Below, in pieces: positions 51,098 through 61,789 of a DNA stretch of 64,000 nucleotides. Under the pieces are notes generated by a model. The model did no database searches. It was not told where the DNA came from and was given only the letters and a program-made list of their open reading frames with translations. A program made the position numbers and the translations under genes. The stretch's first letter is position 1. The number at the start of each line of letters is the position of its first letter. Origin of the DNA: Flavobacterium sp. CG_23.5. Lineage in GTDB: Bacteria; Bacteroidota; Bacteroidia; Flavobacteriales; Flavobacteriaceae. Location of the stretch: the NCBI RefSeq assembly GCF_017875765.1, contig NZ_JAGGNA010000001.1, positions 1,015,001-1,079,000 of the forward strand, in the 5' to 3' direction.

Positions 51098-52927
51098 ATG
51101 ATCGATAAGCTTGAACTCTATTTCAAGGCTGCACAATCAGCTAAAATTGGCATTTGGAAAATGAATCTTCAAACCGAAGATGTCTTTTGGGATGCCGTTA
51201 CAAAACACATTCTTGAAGTTCCCGAGGATTTTAACCCCGTTAATGGCAGTGGAATTAATTTTTACACAGAAGGTGAAAATAGAGATAAGATGATGAGGCT
51301 TATTAACAGCGCTATTACTGACGGAATTTCATTTGAGGATAAATTCCAAATTACAACCGGTAAAAACAACATTAGATATATTGAATGCATTTGTCAGGTA
51401 GAGATTGTTGATGGAATTCCAACTCAATTATTAGGAACATTTCAAGACATAACAAAGGAGCAGAATCTTATAAATGAACTTCAATTGAGTGTTGAAAAAT
51501 TTTCCTCTGTTTTTTCGAGCGCAAACGATGCTATTTTTATTATTGATGCTTCTAATGGAATTATTACAGATTATAACCCCAGAGCTGCTGAACTTACAGA
51601 ATATAATAGCGACGAACTAATAGGTTTGCATAATTCGACATTATTTCCAATCGAATACCAAAAACAAGTTCGATATTTTCTTACTCAAAATCGAACAAAC
51701 GATGAATTCACAGTAAATGAAGCATGCATAAAGACCAAATCCGGAGAATCAATTCCCGTGGAAATAGCATCTGGAAAAAGATTTCAAGTAAACCGTATAA
51801 CTTATTTGGTTTGCTATTTTAGAGATATTAGCGAAAGAAAAAATGTGGAAGAAAAATTAAATTTGCTCTCGCTTGCTGCCTCCGAAACCACTGACACGAT
51901 TGTAATAGCCAACCCACAAGGCGAGGCAATATGGGCGAATAATGCCTATTTAGAATTGACAGGTTTAAGTATAGAAGAAGTAATAGGCCAAAAGCCATGT
52001 TATTTATCCAGAGGTCCAGAAACTGATTTGCAATCAACATTGCTAATGAAAAAAGCAATACAGGATAAAAAGAGTATTAAAATTACAATATTGAATTATA
52101 ACAAACAAAAAGAAAAATATTGGTTTGAATTAAATATTACCACAGCATTTGATAGTGATAATAATTTAATCAATTTTATTGGTGTAGGTCGGGATGTGAC
52201 TTTAAGAATTGAAAAAGAGATTGAACTGAAGCAGCTATTAGAAGTAACAAGTCAGCAAAACGATAAGCTCTATAATTTTACTCATATAGTTTCCCATAAC
52301 ATTCGCTCGCATACTAGCAATTTAGCTATGATTGTTGATGTTATCGAGAATACTGACGACATTGCTGAAAAACTATCCTACTTTGATTTGTTTAAAGAAG
52401 GAACTGAAAAGCTTTCGGAAACAATTGAGTATTTAAATGAAATTATCACTATTCAGAAAAAAACGAATATTGCAAAAAAGAAAATTAATTTAAAAGACGA
52501 AATTGAAAAAACAAAAAGTGCACTAAGTCTGGTTATCAAAGAAAGTCAAATAGCAATAAGTCACACTATTCCGGAAGATTTATTTGTATATGTAATCCCT
52601 GCTTATTTAGATAGCATATTACTTAATCTTTTTACAAATGCCATAAAATATAAATCTCGAAAACGTAAGGCTTTTCTAGAAATTGGTTATGAAATAAATG
52701 AAACATACACCGTTCTAAACTTTAAAGACAACGGTTTAGGATTAAATTTAGTGAAAAATGGCCATAAAATTTTTGGCATGTACAAAACATTTCACGGTAA
52801 CGAAGATGCAAAAGGAATTGGATTATATATGACCAAAAATCAACTTGAGGCAATGGATGGAAAAATTGAAGTAGAAAGTGAAGTAGATCACGGTTCTACA
52901 TTTAAAATATATTTGAATGAAAAATAA
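51098..52927 (+). CDS. PAS-domain sensor histidine kinase
   Basis: This 609-residue protein has no membrane segment. Three PAS domains follow each other (about 1-125, 135-255, 260-375; with IIDASNGIITDYNPRAAELT and VIANPQGEAIWANNAYLELT). Then comes a divergent phospho-acceptor region HIVSHNIRSHTSN (about residue 395) and an HATPase domain (NLFTNAIKYKS, DNGLGLN, GIGLYMTKN). The second and third PAS domains could bind a ligand or cofactor. It overlaps the response regulator gene by 11 bases, so the two form a two-component pair. Confidence 0.93.
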   Translation: MIDKLELYFKAAQSAKIGIWKMNLQTEDVFWDAVTKHILEVPEDFNPVNGSGINFYTEGENRDKMMRLINSAITDGISFEDKFQITTGKNNIRYIECICQVEIVDGIPTQLLGTFQDITKEQNLINELQLSVEKFSSVFSSANDAIFIIDASNGIITDYNPRAAELTEYNSDELIGLHNSTLFPIEYQKQVRYFLTQNRTNDEFTVNEACIKTKSGESIPVEIASGKRFQVNRITYLVCYFRDISERKNVEEKLNLLSLAASETTDTIVIANPQGEAIWANNAYLELTGLSIEEVIGQKPCYLSRGPETDLQSTLLMKKAIQDKKSIKITILNYNKQKEKYWFELNITTAFDSDNNLINFIGVGRDVTLRIEKEIELKQLLEVTSQQNDKLYNFTHIVSHNIRSHTSNLAMIVDVIENTDDIAEKLSYFDLFKEGTEKLSETIEYLNEIITIQKKTNIAKKKINLKDEIEKTKSALSLVIKESQIAISHTIPEDLFVYVIPAYLDSILLNLFTNAIKYKSRKRKAFLEIGYEINETYTVLNFKDNGLGLNLVKNGHKIFGMYKTFHGNEDAKGIGLYMTKNQLEAMDGKIEVESEVDHGSTFKIYLNEK

Positions 52928-53306
52928 GTTAACCTACATAATCGATGATGATAAGTTATCGTTAAAATTATTGACGATACTCATCGCTAAAAATGAGTTT
53001 TGTGATGATATTCGCTCTTTTTTTAATCCTCAAGCTGCGTTAGACGAATTAAAAAAGAATTGTAACGAAAACAAAAATCTACCTGATGCGATTTTACTCG
53101 ATTTGAATATGCCTGTCATGGACGGATGGCAATTTCTGGATGAGTTTAATCATTTGACTCTAAAAAAAGAAATTCCAATTTTTATTATCACGTCCTCAAT
53201 TGACCCTGCCGATATTGAAATGGCAAAAAATTATACTGTAGTAAAAAATTATATTAACAAACCCATTACGGCCGAAAAATTAACAGCACTTTGCAAATTG
53301 ATTTAG
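52917..53306 (+). CDS. REC-only response regulator
   Basis: This 129-residue protein is a single receiver domain: IIDDDKLSLK near the N-terminus, D62 in ILLDLNMPVMDGW as phospho-acceptor, the ITSS segment and K115 in NYINKPIT. It has no output domain, so it probably signals by protein contact or passes phosphate onward. Its start lies in the last codons of the kinase gene. Confidence 0.93.
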   Translation: MKNKLTYIIDDDKLSLKLLTILIAKNEFCDDIRSFFNPQAALDELKKNCNENKNLPDAILLDLNMPVMDGWQFLDEFNHLTLKKEIPIFIITSSIDPADIEMAKNYTVVKNYINKPITAEKLTALCKLI

Positions 53307-53381
53307 TAAATAAACTAATTTTAGTTTACTAGTAACAAATTCTTATTTTGTTCGTCCTATAGAAAATATAAAACGAACGCT

Positions 53382-54278
53382 TTGGAAATCATACTCTCAA
53401 TTAAAAATCTCAACAAACGTTATGGCAATTTACAGGCCTTGAAAAACGTTTCTTTCGAAATACATAAAGGCAATGTTTACGGCATTCTTGGACCAAATGG
53501 AAGCGGTAAATCGACTACTTTAGGAATTATTTTAAATGTAGTCAATAAAACCTCCGGTGAATACATCTGGTTTGGCGGTACAATGCAAACTCATGAAGCG
53601 CTTAAAAAAGTAGGAGCCATTATAGAAAGACCTAATTTCTATCCCTACATGACGGCAAAAGAAAACTTAGAATTGGTTTGTAAAATCAAAGACATTAACT
53701 ATGCTAAAGTAAGCGAAAAGCTTGAATTAGTAGGTTTAGTGGACAGGCAGAACAGCAAATTCAGCACTTTTTCTCTTGGAATGAAACAACGACTAGCCAT
53801 TGCATCAGCGCTGCTAAATGATCCAGAAATTTTAATTCTGGACGAACCCACAAATGGTTTAGATCCACAAGGTATTCATCAAATTCGTGATATAATCAAG
53901 CAAATCGCTGCTCTAGGGACTACCATTTTACTGGCTTCCCATTTATTGGACGAAGTCGAAAAAGTATGCACACACGCGTTAGTTTTAAGAAAAGGAGAAG
54001 TTTTGTACTCCGGATTGGTTGATGGAATGTCCACAAACGAAGGTTTTTTTGAGCTTCAAGCTGAAGATGTCGAAAATTTAATCGCTGTTTTAGAAACGCA
54101 TCCCGCGGTAAAAAACAGTAGAAATGAAGAAGGGAAAGTACTGGTTTATTTAAAAGATAAACTGGAGGCAAAGGAATTGAATCAATTTCTTTTTGAAAAA
54201 AATGTTGTCCTAAGTCATCTTGTAAAACGCAAAAATAGTTTGGAAGAACAATTTTTGGAATTGACAGGAAAAAAATAA
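53382..54278 (+). CDS. ABC transporter ATP-binding protein
   Basis: This 298-residue protein starts at TTG 53382 (no in-frame ATG precedes the core IKNLNKRYG). It has the Walker A motif GPNGSGKST, the signature FSLGMKQRLAIA, Walker B ILILDEPTNGLDP and the H-loop SHLLDE. It belongs to the DrrA/BcrA-like exporters. The permease follows at 80 bases. The substrate is unknown; antimicrobial peptides are a common one for this group. Confidence 0.93.
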   Translation: MEIILSIKNLNKRYGNLQALKNVSFEIHKGNVYGILGPNGSGKSTTLGIILNVVNKTSGEYIWFGGTMQTHEALKKVGAIIERPNFYPYMTAKENLELVCKIKDINYAKVSEKLELVGLVDRQNSKFSTFSLGMKQRLAIASALLNDPEILILDEPTNGLDPQGIHQIRDIIKQIAALGTTILLASHLLDEVEKVCTHALVLRKGEVLYSGLVDGMSTNEGFFELQAEDVENLIAVLETHPAVKNSRNEEGKVLVYLKDKLEAKELNQFLFEKNVVLSHLVKRKNSLEEQFLELTGKK

Positions 54279-54358
54279 CAGTGATACAACTCAATTTCAA
54301 AAGCAAGTACACAATTCAATTCTAAAATCTAAAATCACAATTCCTAAACCCTTCAAAA

Positions 54359-55195
54359 ATGAAACGACTTCTCTCAATAGAATTACAAAAAATATGGAAA
54401 AATAAAGCCAGTCGTGTTTTGACTTCCACTTATTTTATTCTCTTAACTTTTATAGCATTAATCGCTTCGATAAAATTTGATCTGGGGATTTTTAAACTTC
54501 ATCTCGCTGAAATGGGAATATTCAACTTTCCATTTATTTGGCATTTCAACACTTATATTGCCGCCATATTAAAGTTGTTCCTCGCTATTGTTATTGTTTC
54601 CATGATGGCTAATGAATATAGTTATGGCACTTTAAAACAGAATTTAATTGACGGGATGAGTAAAAAAGAATTTATTCTTTCTAAATTTTTGACAATCCTA
54701 TTATTTGCTGTAGCATCAACAGTCTTTATTTTCATTTTATCGTTAATCTTAGGATTTAGCTTTTCTTCATACACAGAAATTGGAATTGTTTTCTCCGATT
54801 TAGAATATCTTTTAGCCTATTTTATAAAACTGGTTGGATTTTTCTCTTTCTGTTTATTTTTAGGAATATTGGTAAAACGTTCTGCATTCGCATTAGGATT
54901 TCTTTTAGTTTGGAATATTATTGAAGGGATTGCAAAAGGAATATTGACTTTTAAAATTTTTCCGGATAGTAAAATAGCCTCCTATATTATGCAATTTTTT
55001 CCGTTAGAATCCATGTCTAATTTAATTGTAGAACCATTCTCCAGATTATCAGTAATCAAATCTATTGGGACTCAAATAGGAATGGACAACAGCAAAGATT
55101 ACAGCGTACATTTTATATCGATCTTAATTGTTTTATCTTGGACCTTGATTTTCAATTTCTTATCCTATAGATTATTGAAAAATAGAGATTTGTAG
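54359..55195 (+). CDS. ABC-2 type transporter permease
   Basis: This 278-residue inner membrane protein has six hydrophobic segments (first about 20-40, last about 250-270) in the ABC-2 permease layout and is the partner of the ATPase just upstream. The soluble EYSYGTLKQNLIDGMSKKEFILSK segment after helix two is typical of Bcr/Nat-type permeases. The substrate is unknown. Confidence 0.9.
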   Translation: MKRLLSIELQKIWKNKASRVLTSTYFILLTFIALIASIKFDLGIFKLHLAEMGIFNFPFIWHFNTYIAAILKLFLAIVIVSMMANEYSYGTLKQNLIDGMSKKEFILSKFLTILLFAVASTVFIFILSLILGFSFSSYTEIGIVFSDLEYLLAYFIKLVGFFSFCLFLGILVKRSAFALGFLLVWNIIEGIAKGILTFKIFPDSKIASYIMQFFPLESMSNLIVEPFSRLSVIKSIGTQIGMDNSKDYSVHFISILIVLSWTLIFNFLSYRLLKNRDL

Positions 55196-55210
55196 TATCT
55201 TTACTGAGCT

Positions 55211-57529
55211 ATGGAATCTATAAAAAATAAATTATTTTATATTTTCATCTGTTGCTCTAGTTTTATAGCAACTGCACAATCTATATCAGTAAACGATTCT
55301 TTCACCGCACAACAACTTGTTGGAAATATTTTGGTAAATAGTTCTTGTGCTTCCACTTCTAATCCAATGGCAACTGGAGATAATTTTAATCCGGGAAAAA
55401 ATAGTTATGCGTATTTTAATTCTGGCACAAGTAGTTTCCCTTTTACAGAAGGTGTTCTTTTAAGTACGTGGAGCAGTACAAATTCAGTTGGACCTTTTAT
55501 ACGAAATTTGGGAGGAGGAGATACTTCTTGGCTCGGTGATACAGATTTAGAAAAAGCGTTAGCTGTAACAAAAACTATAAATGCAACGGTTTTAGAATTT
55601 GATTTTACTCCTTTAACAAATTTTATTAGCTTTAACTATCTATTCGCTTCTAATGAATACCAAGATGACTTTCCTTGTCGTTATTCAGATGGTTTTGCAT
55701 TTCTTATAAAAGAAAAAGGCAGTACAAGCAATTATAAAAATTTAGCAGTAATTCCAGGTACCACCACTCCTGTTTCGTCAACAAGCATCCATCCATTAAT
55801 AGCACCATTTGGCGTATTTGGTGGATGTCCTGCAAAAAACGAAAACTATTTTGGAGGATTTAGCTCCACTAATAGTCCAACAAACTACAGTGCACAAACC
55901 GCAGTAATGAATGCTCAAACAAATGTAATTGCAGGAACAACTTATCATATAAAATTGGTAATTGCTGATGATAGTAATCAATATTATGACTCCGCCGTTT
56001 TTCTGCAGGCGGGTAGTTTTTCACCAAAAATAGACTTAGGCGCCAATCGCTCACTGACAACAAACAATGCAATTTGTTTTGGCGAAAGCTATATCATAGA
56101 CACAAAATTACCGTCAACTTACACTTATAAATGGTTTAAAGATGGTAATGAATTAGCAGGCGAAACAAATCCAGCTCTTACTGTTACTAATACTGGAAAT
56201 TACAAAGTTGAAGTCACTTTATCACCTACCACTTGCACAGCTACCGATGAAATAAAGGTTGAATTTGCGCCAAAAGTCGATTTGAAAGATACTGTACTTT
56301 CACAATGTGATGATAATGGGGATGGAATTACTGTTTTCGATTTAACTCGAGTTGATGCAGTAGTAAAAAACAATGATACAACTTTAAGTACTGTTACCTA
56401 CTATGAATCTTTGATAGAAGCAAAAGGGCAGATGAATCCAATTACAAATCCAATAACTTATAAAAATAAAATACCTAACCAAATTGTTTTTGCCAGAGTT
56501 ACAAATTCGTTTGGTTGTGTTAATTATGCCGAAGTTAAACTACTGATTGCAAACAACAGTATTTCACCGCAAAATCCAATTGTAGTTTGTGACGGAGATA
56601 CAGTGCAAGATGGACTATATCAATTTGATTTTCAATCTGAAGTAACACCCCAGCTAATAAGTGGGTTGCCATCTGGATTAATTGTCCAATATTATTTAAA
56701 TTCGAATGATGCGCTTTCCCAAAAAAATCCTTTGGGCACTAATTTCAATAATACTATCCCAAACCAACAAATCATCTATGCCCGAATCGTAAATGGTCCA
56801 GATTGTTACGCGATTACTCCCGTAACACTTAAAGTGAATCCATTTAATCCGCCAAATTTTCAAAACGAAACAGCTTCTTTGTGTTCTGGCGCTTCCATCA
56901 ACTTAATAGTCAACGCTGGATTTTCGAGTTATTTATGGAATACCGGAGAGACTTCAAATACAATTAATGTTACTTTGCCTGGCGCTTATTCTGTAAAAGT
57001 TACCAATATAAATGGATGTAGCGGTACTAAAAATTATACGGTTACTGCTTCTGGAGTTGCAATTATCACAGGAGCAATTATAAATGATTTTGCAGGAAAC
57101 GAAAACTCCGTTTTAATTGAATATACGGGAATAGGCAATTATGAATTTTCACTTGATGGATCATTTTTTCAAGATAATCCGTTATTTAATGGCGTGGCTC
57201 CCGGAGAATATCTGGTTTATGCCCGAGATAAAAATGGTTGTGGTTTGTCTATTCCTTTCAAAATATACGTGTTGGATTATCCCCGTTATTTCACTCCAAA
57301 CGGTGATGGATACAATGATTTTTGGAAAATTCAAAACTTAGACCTTTTGCCAAATTCTACACTAACCATTTTTAATCGCTATGGTAAATTATTACAGCAG
57401 TTGCAATCAGCTGGCTCTGGATGGAATGGCACGTTCAATGGATATTCATTACCCGCTGATGATTATTGGTTTAACGTAACTTTTGCAGACAATAAAATAA
57501 TAAAAGGTCATTTTTCATTAAAAAGATGA
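55211..57529 (+). CDS. T9SS type B surface protein with choice-of-anchor L domain
   Basis: This 772-residue protein has a signal peptide (about 1-23) and a choice-of-anchor L domain (about 25-270: FTAQQLVGNIL, NYLFASNEYQDDFPCRYSDG). Ig/PKD-like repeats with CDDNGDG/VVCDGD motifs follow. The C-terminal T9SS type B domain (about 690-772) has [15 protein letters not shown] and DDYWFNVTF..GHFSLKR. The type IX system should export it. It is the first of three consecutive type B genes. Confidence 0.9.
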   Translation: MESIKNKLFYIFICCSSFIATAQSISVNDSFTAQQLVGNILVNSSCASTSNPMATGDNFNPGKNSYAYFNSGTSSFPFTEGVLLSTWSSTNSVGPFIRNLGGGDTSWLGDTDLEKALAVTKTINATVLEFDFTPLTNFISFNYLFASNEYQDDFPCRYSDGFAFLIKEKGSTSNYKNLAVIPGTTTPVSSTSIHPLIAPFGVFGGCPAKNENYFGGFSSTNSPTNYSAQTAVMNAQTNVIAGTTYHIKLVIADDSNQYYDSAVFLQAGSFSPKIDLGANRSLTTNNAICFGESYIIDTKLPSTYTYKWFKDGNELAGETNPALTVTNTGNYKVEVTLSPTTCTATDEIKVEFAPKVDLKDTVLSQCDDNGDGITVFDLTRVDAVVKNNDTTLSTVTYYESLIEAKGQMNPITNPITYKNKIPNQIVFARVTNSFGCVNYAEVKLLIANNSISPQNPIVVCDGDTVQDGLYQFDFQSEVTPQLISGLPSGLIVQYYLNSNDALSQKNPLGTNFNNTIPNQQIIYARIVNGPDCYAITPVTLKVNPFNPPNFQNETASLCSGASINLIVNAGFSSYLWNTGETSNTINVTLPGAYSVKVTNINGCSGTKNYTVTASGVAIITGAIINDFAGNENSVLIEYTGIGNYEFSLDGSFFQDNPLFNGVAPGEYLVYARDKNGCGLSIPFKIYVLDYPRYFTPNGDGYNDFWKIQNLDLLPNSTLTIFNRYGKLLQQLQSAGSGWNGTFNGYSLPADDYWFNVTFADNKIIKGHFSLKR

Positions 57530-57553
57530 TAGTTATTTTCCTATTTTTATCGC

Positions 57554-59002
57554 ATGAAAAAAACTTTACTTATTTTCTTTACTTTTTTATCAATAAGCTG
57601 CTTTGCCCAATTTAGTAAAACACATTATATTCCGCCATTAACCTCAGGAACTACAGGAGGTGTTACTCCAGAGGAACATTATTTATACATTTCTACCCCC
57701 AGCATTAGTGATGTGAAAGTAAAAGTAATTGAAATTGGCGGAAACGTATTTACTAATACAATCAACAAAAACAATCCTTGGATTTACTTTATTGGTAACG
57801 GTAACAACACACAAATTTTCACACCAAATACAAGTATTGGAATATTAAATAATAAAGGATATATTGTAGAAGCCGAGGATTTAATTTATACCAGCTTACG
57901 AACAAATGCAGGATTACATAATCAAGCGGGAGGATTAGTATCTAAGGGAAATAGCGCCTTGGGGAAGGAATTTAGAATTGGAGCGATGTTAAACAAATTT
58001 AACACTACTGGCTTAATGAATTTTGCATCCATTCTGTCTGTTGAAAATGGTACTAATATAACGATTTCCAATATTCCTGTTGGTACAATATTAACTAATG
58101 GAGTTACTATTACCGGTCCTCTAACTATTTCTTTAAATAAAAATGAAAGTTACGTTTTAGCAATAGAAAATAATGGAAGTAATTTTAAAAGCACAAATAT
58201 CATAGGTGGTTTAATAAGTTCTGACAAAGATATTGTTGTGAATGCAGGTTCTTTTGGAGGCAGTAACTATGAAGGCCCAAACACTAACAATTCCTCTGGA
58301 AGAGATCTTGGCTTTGATCAAATAGTTTCTTTTGAAAAAACTGGAAAAGAATATATTTTCATCAAAGGATTAGGAAGTGATGTTTTGGAACGTGTGTTGC
58401 TAATTGCGCATAAGGACAATACCAAAATTTATACAAATGGAAATCCGACTCCAATTACAAAAAACGCAGGTGAATATCTAATACTAGACGGAAGCAGTTA
58501 TAGCAATAATAATCTTTACGTTACAAGTTCAGAGAATGTCTTTGCGTATCAAAGTATTGGCGGAACCAACTCACCTGCAAATCAAAATTTATTTTTTGTT
58601 CCACCTATCAATTGTTCTACTCCAAGTATAGTTGATAACATTCCCATGATAAATGCAATAGGGGATGTATCTTATGTTGGAAGTATAAATGTTGTTACTG
58701 AATCCGGTGCCACTGTTTTAATTAATGATAATCCAATTACCTCCAGTCCGACAACCATAAATGCAAACCCAGGTTTTGTTTATTATACTGTTAATGGATT
58801 GTCAGGAAATGTAAGTGTAAAATCCACCAAACAAGTTTATGTTTCCTATTCAGGTAACAGTGGAGCTGCAACTTACGGAGGTTACTATTCTGGTTTTGAT
58901 ACTAAACCGGAAATTGTTACGGATAAAATTTCAATTTGGCAAACTCCATCAGTTTTACTCATAAAAATTTATCTGATGCCAATGCAAATAAATCAACTTT
59001 GA
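57554..59002 (+). CDS. N-terminal half of a frameshifted type B T9SS surface protein
   Basis: This 482-residue frame has a signal peptide ([15 protein letters not shown]) and a beta-rich domain resembling the IgGFc-binding N-terminal family ([35 protein letters not shown]). After ISI it runs into 20 residues with no sense ([20 protein letters not shown]) and stops. It has no sorting domain. The next frame, overlapping by 67 bases, supplies the rest of a normal T9SS protein, so this is most likely the front part of one broken gene. Confidence 0.75.
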   Translation: MKKTLLIFFTFLSISCFAQFSKTHYIPPLTSGTTGGVTPEEHYLYISTPSISDVKVKVIEIGGNVFTNTINKNNPWIYFIGNGNNTQIFTPNTSIGILNNKGYIVEAEDLIYTSLRTNAGLHNQAGGLVSKGNSALGKEFRIGAMLNKFNTTGLMNFASILSVENGTNITISNIPVGTILTNGVTITGPLTISLNKNESYVLAIENNGSNFKSTNIIGGLISSDKDIVVNAGSFGGSNYEGPNTNNSSGRDLGFDQIVSFEKTGKEYIFIKGLGSDVLERVLLIAHKDNTKIYTNGNPTPITKNAGEYLILDGSSYSNNNLYVTSSENVFAYQSIGGTNSPANQNLFFVPPINCSTPSIVDNIPMINAIGDVSYVGSINVVTESGATVLINDNPITSSPTTINANPGFVYYTVNGLSGNVSVKSTKQVYVSYSGNSGAATYGGYYSGFDTKPEIVTDKISIWQTPSVLLIKIYLMPMQINQL

Positions 59003-61707
59003 AGTTTTTTGCTGTTTGTGTACCAAAAGATTCTGATGGCGACGGCATCACAGATGATTTAGATTCTGATAGTGATAATGATGGAATTCCTGATACAACC
59101 GAGTCACAAAAAAACGTTTCGGTAATATTATCAAATTCTGACACTAACAATAATGGTCTTGATACTAATTTTGAGCCCGGATTTACTCCAATTGACACAG
59201 ACAATGATAGCGTTCCAGATTATTTAGATTTAGATAGCGATAATGATGGAATTCTAGATTCAGTAGAAACAGGAATCGATACTGACGCTGATGGAATAAG
59301 AAATTATCGCGATTTAGACAGCGATAAAGATTTGTGTTCAGATGTTGTCGAAGCTGGATTTACTGATGGCGATGGTGATGGAAAATTTGGAAATTCACCC
59401 CTAACAGTCAACTCGACTGGACTTGTTAATGGTGCGCCTTACAGCGTTCCAAATCCCAATTATTTAATTTCGGCGCCAATCATAATTTCAAAACAACCTG
59501 CAGTTGCTCCTACTTGTGAATTACAAAATGCCACAATTTCAGTAACTGATAATGGAGGGAACACTTATCAATGGCAATTTTCAACTAATGGCGCAACTTG
59601 GAATAACATTACAAATAATAGCACCTATTCTGGAGCTTTAACAAATAACCTAACAATAACAAGTGTAAAAAACACAATGAATGGATATAAATATCGTGTT
59701 CAACTAAATAAAGTTGGAAATAGCTGCGGTTTACTTTCAACCGACGCCACATTAACCGTTTATGCTTTACCTGTCGTTACTAATGTGACAATTATTCAAT
59801 GTGATGATGACTTAGATGCCATTACAACTTTTAATTTAACTATAAAAAACGATGAAATTTCCAGCAATTTCAACAATGAATCTTTTACTTATTATAAGAC
59901 TTTAGCAGGAGCAAATAATCCGGATGCATCGCAATTGATCACAACTCCATTAGCTTTTGTAAATACTACACCTAGCACAATGACGATTTGGACTCGAGTT
60001 CAAAATGCAAACGGATGTTATAGCGTTGCCCAAATAACCCTAAAAGTACTTGCTACTCAAATTCCAAAAACCTTCAAAAAATCATTTGAAGCCTGTGACG
60101 ATTTCTTAGATATTGATGGAAATAACACCATAAATAACAATAAAAGAGATGGGATTTCGACATTCAATTTCAGTAGCGTTACCGCAAATATAAAGGCGAT
60201 GCTTCCACCAGGAAATTATACGGTAAGCTATTACCGTAATAAAACCGATGCACTATCGCAAGTAAACGTTATAACTGATGTAACAAATTATAGAAATATT
60301 GGTTATCCAAATACGCAACAAATTTGGGGACGTGTGGATAGCGATGTGGATAACGCCTGCTATGGGCTGGGACCATATGTATCCTTAACCGTAGAAAAAC
60401 TACCGTTTGCAAATACAGTAATAATCCCTAGACAGTGCGACGATGATCAAGATGGAAAATTTACTTTTAACACTTCAACCTTAGAATCAGATGTATTAAA
60501 AGGGCAAACAAATGTGAAAGTCACTTATTTTGATCAGAGTAATAAACCGTTGCCAAGTCCATTTCCGGCTACGTTTTCTACTAAATCTCAAACCATAAAA
60601 GCGGTTGTAACTAACACGACATCTTTAAGCTGCTCTGATGAAACTTCCATCGTTTTTGTCGTAGATGATTTACCAGAAGCTTTTCCAATAGCAACATCTA
60701 TGACAACCGTTTGCGATGATGAAGCAGATCCTTTATTTCAAGACGGGAAATTTGGTTTTGACACCAGCACTTTTGAAAATACAATTTTGGCGGGTCAAAC
60801 AGGAATGATAGTCAAATATTTTGACAAGAAAGGAACTTTATTACCAAGTCCATTACCCAATCCATTTATAAGCACTACACAAAACATTACAGCCGTAGTA
60901 GAAAACCCTATTAATCCAAATTGTAGTGCTTCCGTGATTATACCTTTTATTGTCAATCCACAACCCAAAATAAATTTAAATTCAAACGGAAATGAAGACG
61001 AATTAGTTTGTTCTAATCAGCCAACATTTTTCGTGAAACTGAATGCAGGAATACAAGATGGTTCCCTTACAAGTGATTACACTTATATTTGGACAAAAGA
61101 CAATAAAGTTTTGGTTAGCGAATCTGGTCCGACATTAGATGTAAATGCTGCAGGTAATTATACGGTTGAAGTAGCCACACTTTTAGGTTGCAGTAGAACT
61201 CGAAAGATTAAAGTTACTGCATCAGATATTGCAAAAATTGCAAGTATTGAAATTGTTGATTTATCAGAAACAAATACAGTAACGGTAAACGTAACCGGGC
61301 AAGGACAATATGAATATAGTTTAGACGAATCATCTGGGCCTTTCCAACTATCCAATTTTTTTACTAGTGTACCTTCCGGAATTCACGAAGTATTTATTAA
61401 TGATATCAATGGATGTGGTACCGTTAGTAAAACTATTTCGGTAATTGGTGTTCCAAAATATTTTACCCCAAACGGTGACGGGTATAATGATTACTGGAAT
61501 GTAAAAGGCATAAATACGAATTTTAATTCAAATTCAACTATTTACATCTATGATCGTTATGGAAAGCTTCTCAAACAAGTAATTCCGACAAGTCAAGGTT
61601 GGGATGGAACTTTTAATGGAACTCCATTGCCAGGGGATGATTATTGGTTTACCATTAAATTAGAAGATGGAAGAGAAACGAAAGGACATTTTAGTTTGAA
61701 AAGATAA
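58936..61707 (+). CDS. C-terminal half of a frameshifted type B T9SS surface protein
   Basis: This 923-residue frame begins only with a TTG (58936) and has no signal peptide. Its upstream in-frame stop is at 58924. It starts [19 protein letters not shown], then thrombospondin type 3-like calcium repeats ([19 protein letters not shown]), several Ig-like domains with QCDDD motifs, and a type B sorting domain ([31 protein letters not shown]). Without the upstream half it could not be exported. One base shift near 58927-58937 would join both halves. Confidence 0.75.
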   Translation: MANSISFTHKNLSDANANKSTLKFFAVCVPKDSDGDGITDDLDSDSDNDGIPDTTESQKNVSVILSNSDTNNNGLDTNFEPGFTPIDTDNDSVPDYLDLDSDNDGILDSVETGIDTDADGIRNYRDLDSDKDLCSDVVEAGFTDGDGDGKFGNSPLTVNSTGLVNGAPYSVPNPNYLISAPIIISKQPAVAPTCELQNATISVTDNGGNTYQWQFSTNGATWNNITNNSTYSGALTNNLTITSVKNTMNGYKYRVQLNKVGNSCGLLSTDATLTVYALPVVTNVTIIQCDDDLDAITTFNLTIKNDEISSNFNNESFTYYKTLAGANNPDASQLITTPLAFVNTTPSTMTIWTRVQNANGCYSVAQITLKVLATQIPKTFKKSFEACDDFLDIDGNNTINNNKRDGISTFNFSSVTANIKAMLPPGNYTVSYYRNKTDALSQVNVITDVTNYRNIGYPNTQQIWGRVDSDVDNACYGLGPYVSLTVEKLPFANTVIIPRQCDDDQDGKFTFNTSTLESDVLKGQTNVKVTYFDQSNKPLPSPFPATFSTKSQTIKAVVTNTTSLSCSDETSIVFVVDDLPEAFPIATSMTTVCDDEADPLFQDGKFGFDTSTFENTILAGQTGMIVKYFDKKGTLLPSPLPNPFISTTQNITAVVENPINPNCSASVIIPFIVNPQPKINLNSNGNEDELVCSNQPTFFVKLNAGIQDGSLTSDYTYIWTKDNKVLVSESGPTLDVNAAGNYTVEVATLLGCSRTRKIKVTASDIAKIASIEIVDLSETNTVTVNVTGQGQYEYSLDESSGPFQLSNFFTSVPSGIHEVFINDINGCGTVSKTISVIGVPKYFTPNGDGYNDYWNVKGINTNFNSNSTIYIYDRYGKLLKQVIPTSQGWDGTFNGTPLPGDDYWFTIKLEDGRETKGHFSLKR

Positions 61708-61789
61708 AAAATATTAAACAAAACAATTACTTACTGTCATTTATTGTTTTAATTTTAACTGATAAAATTATTGTTTTATTGAAATTAAA

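Noticed and set aside
58927..58999. Programmed ribosomal frameshift joining the two halves of the T9SS gene
   Set aside because: No classic slippery heptamer with a downstream pseudoknot, nor a rare-codon +1 site, is visible; mutation or sequencing error is simpler.
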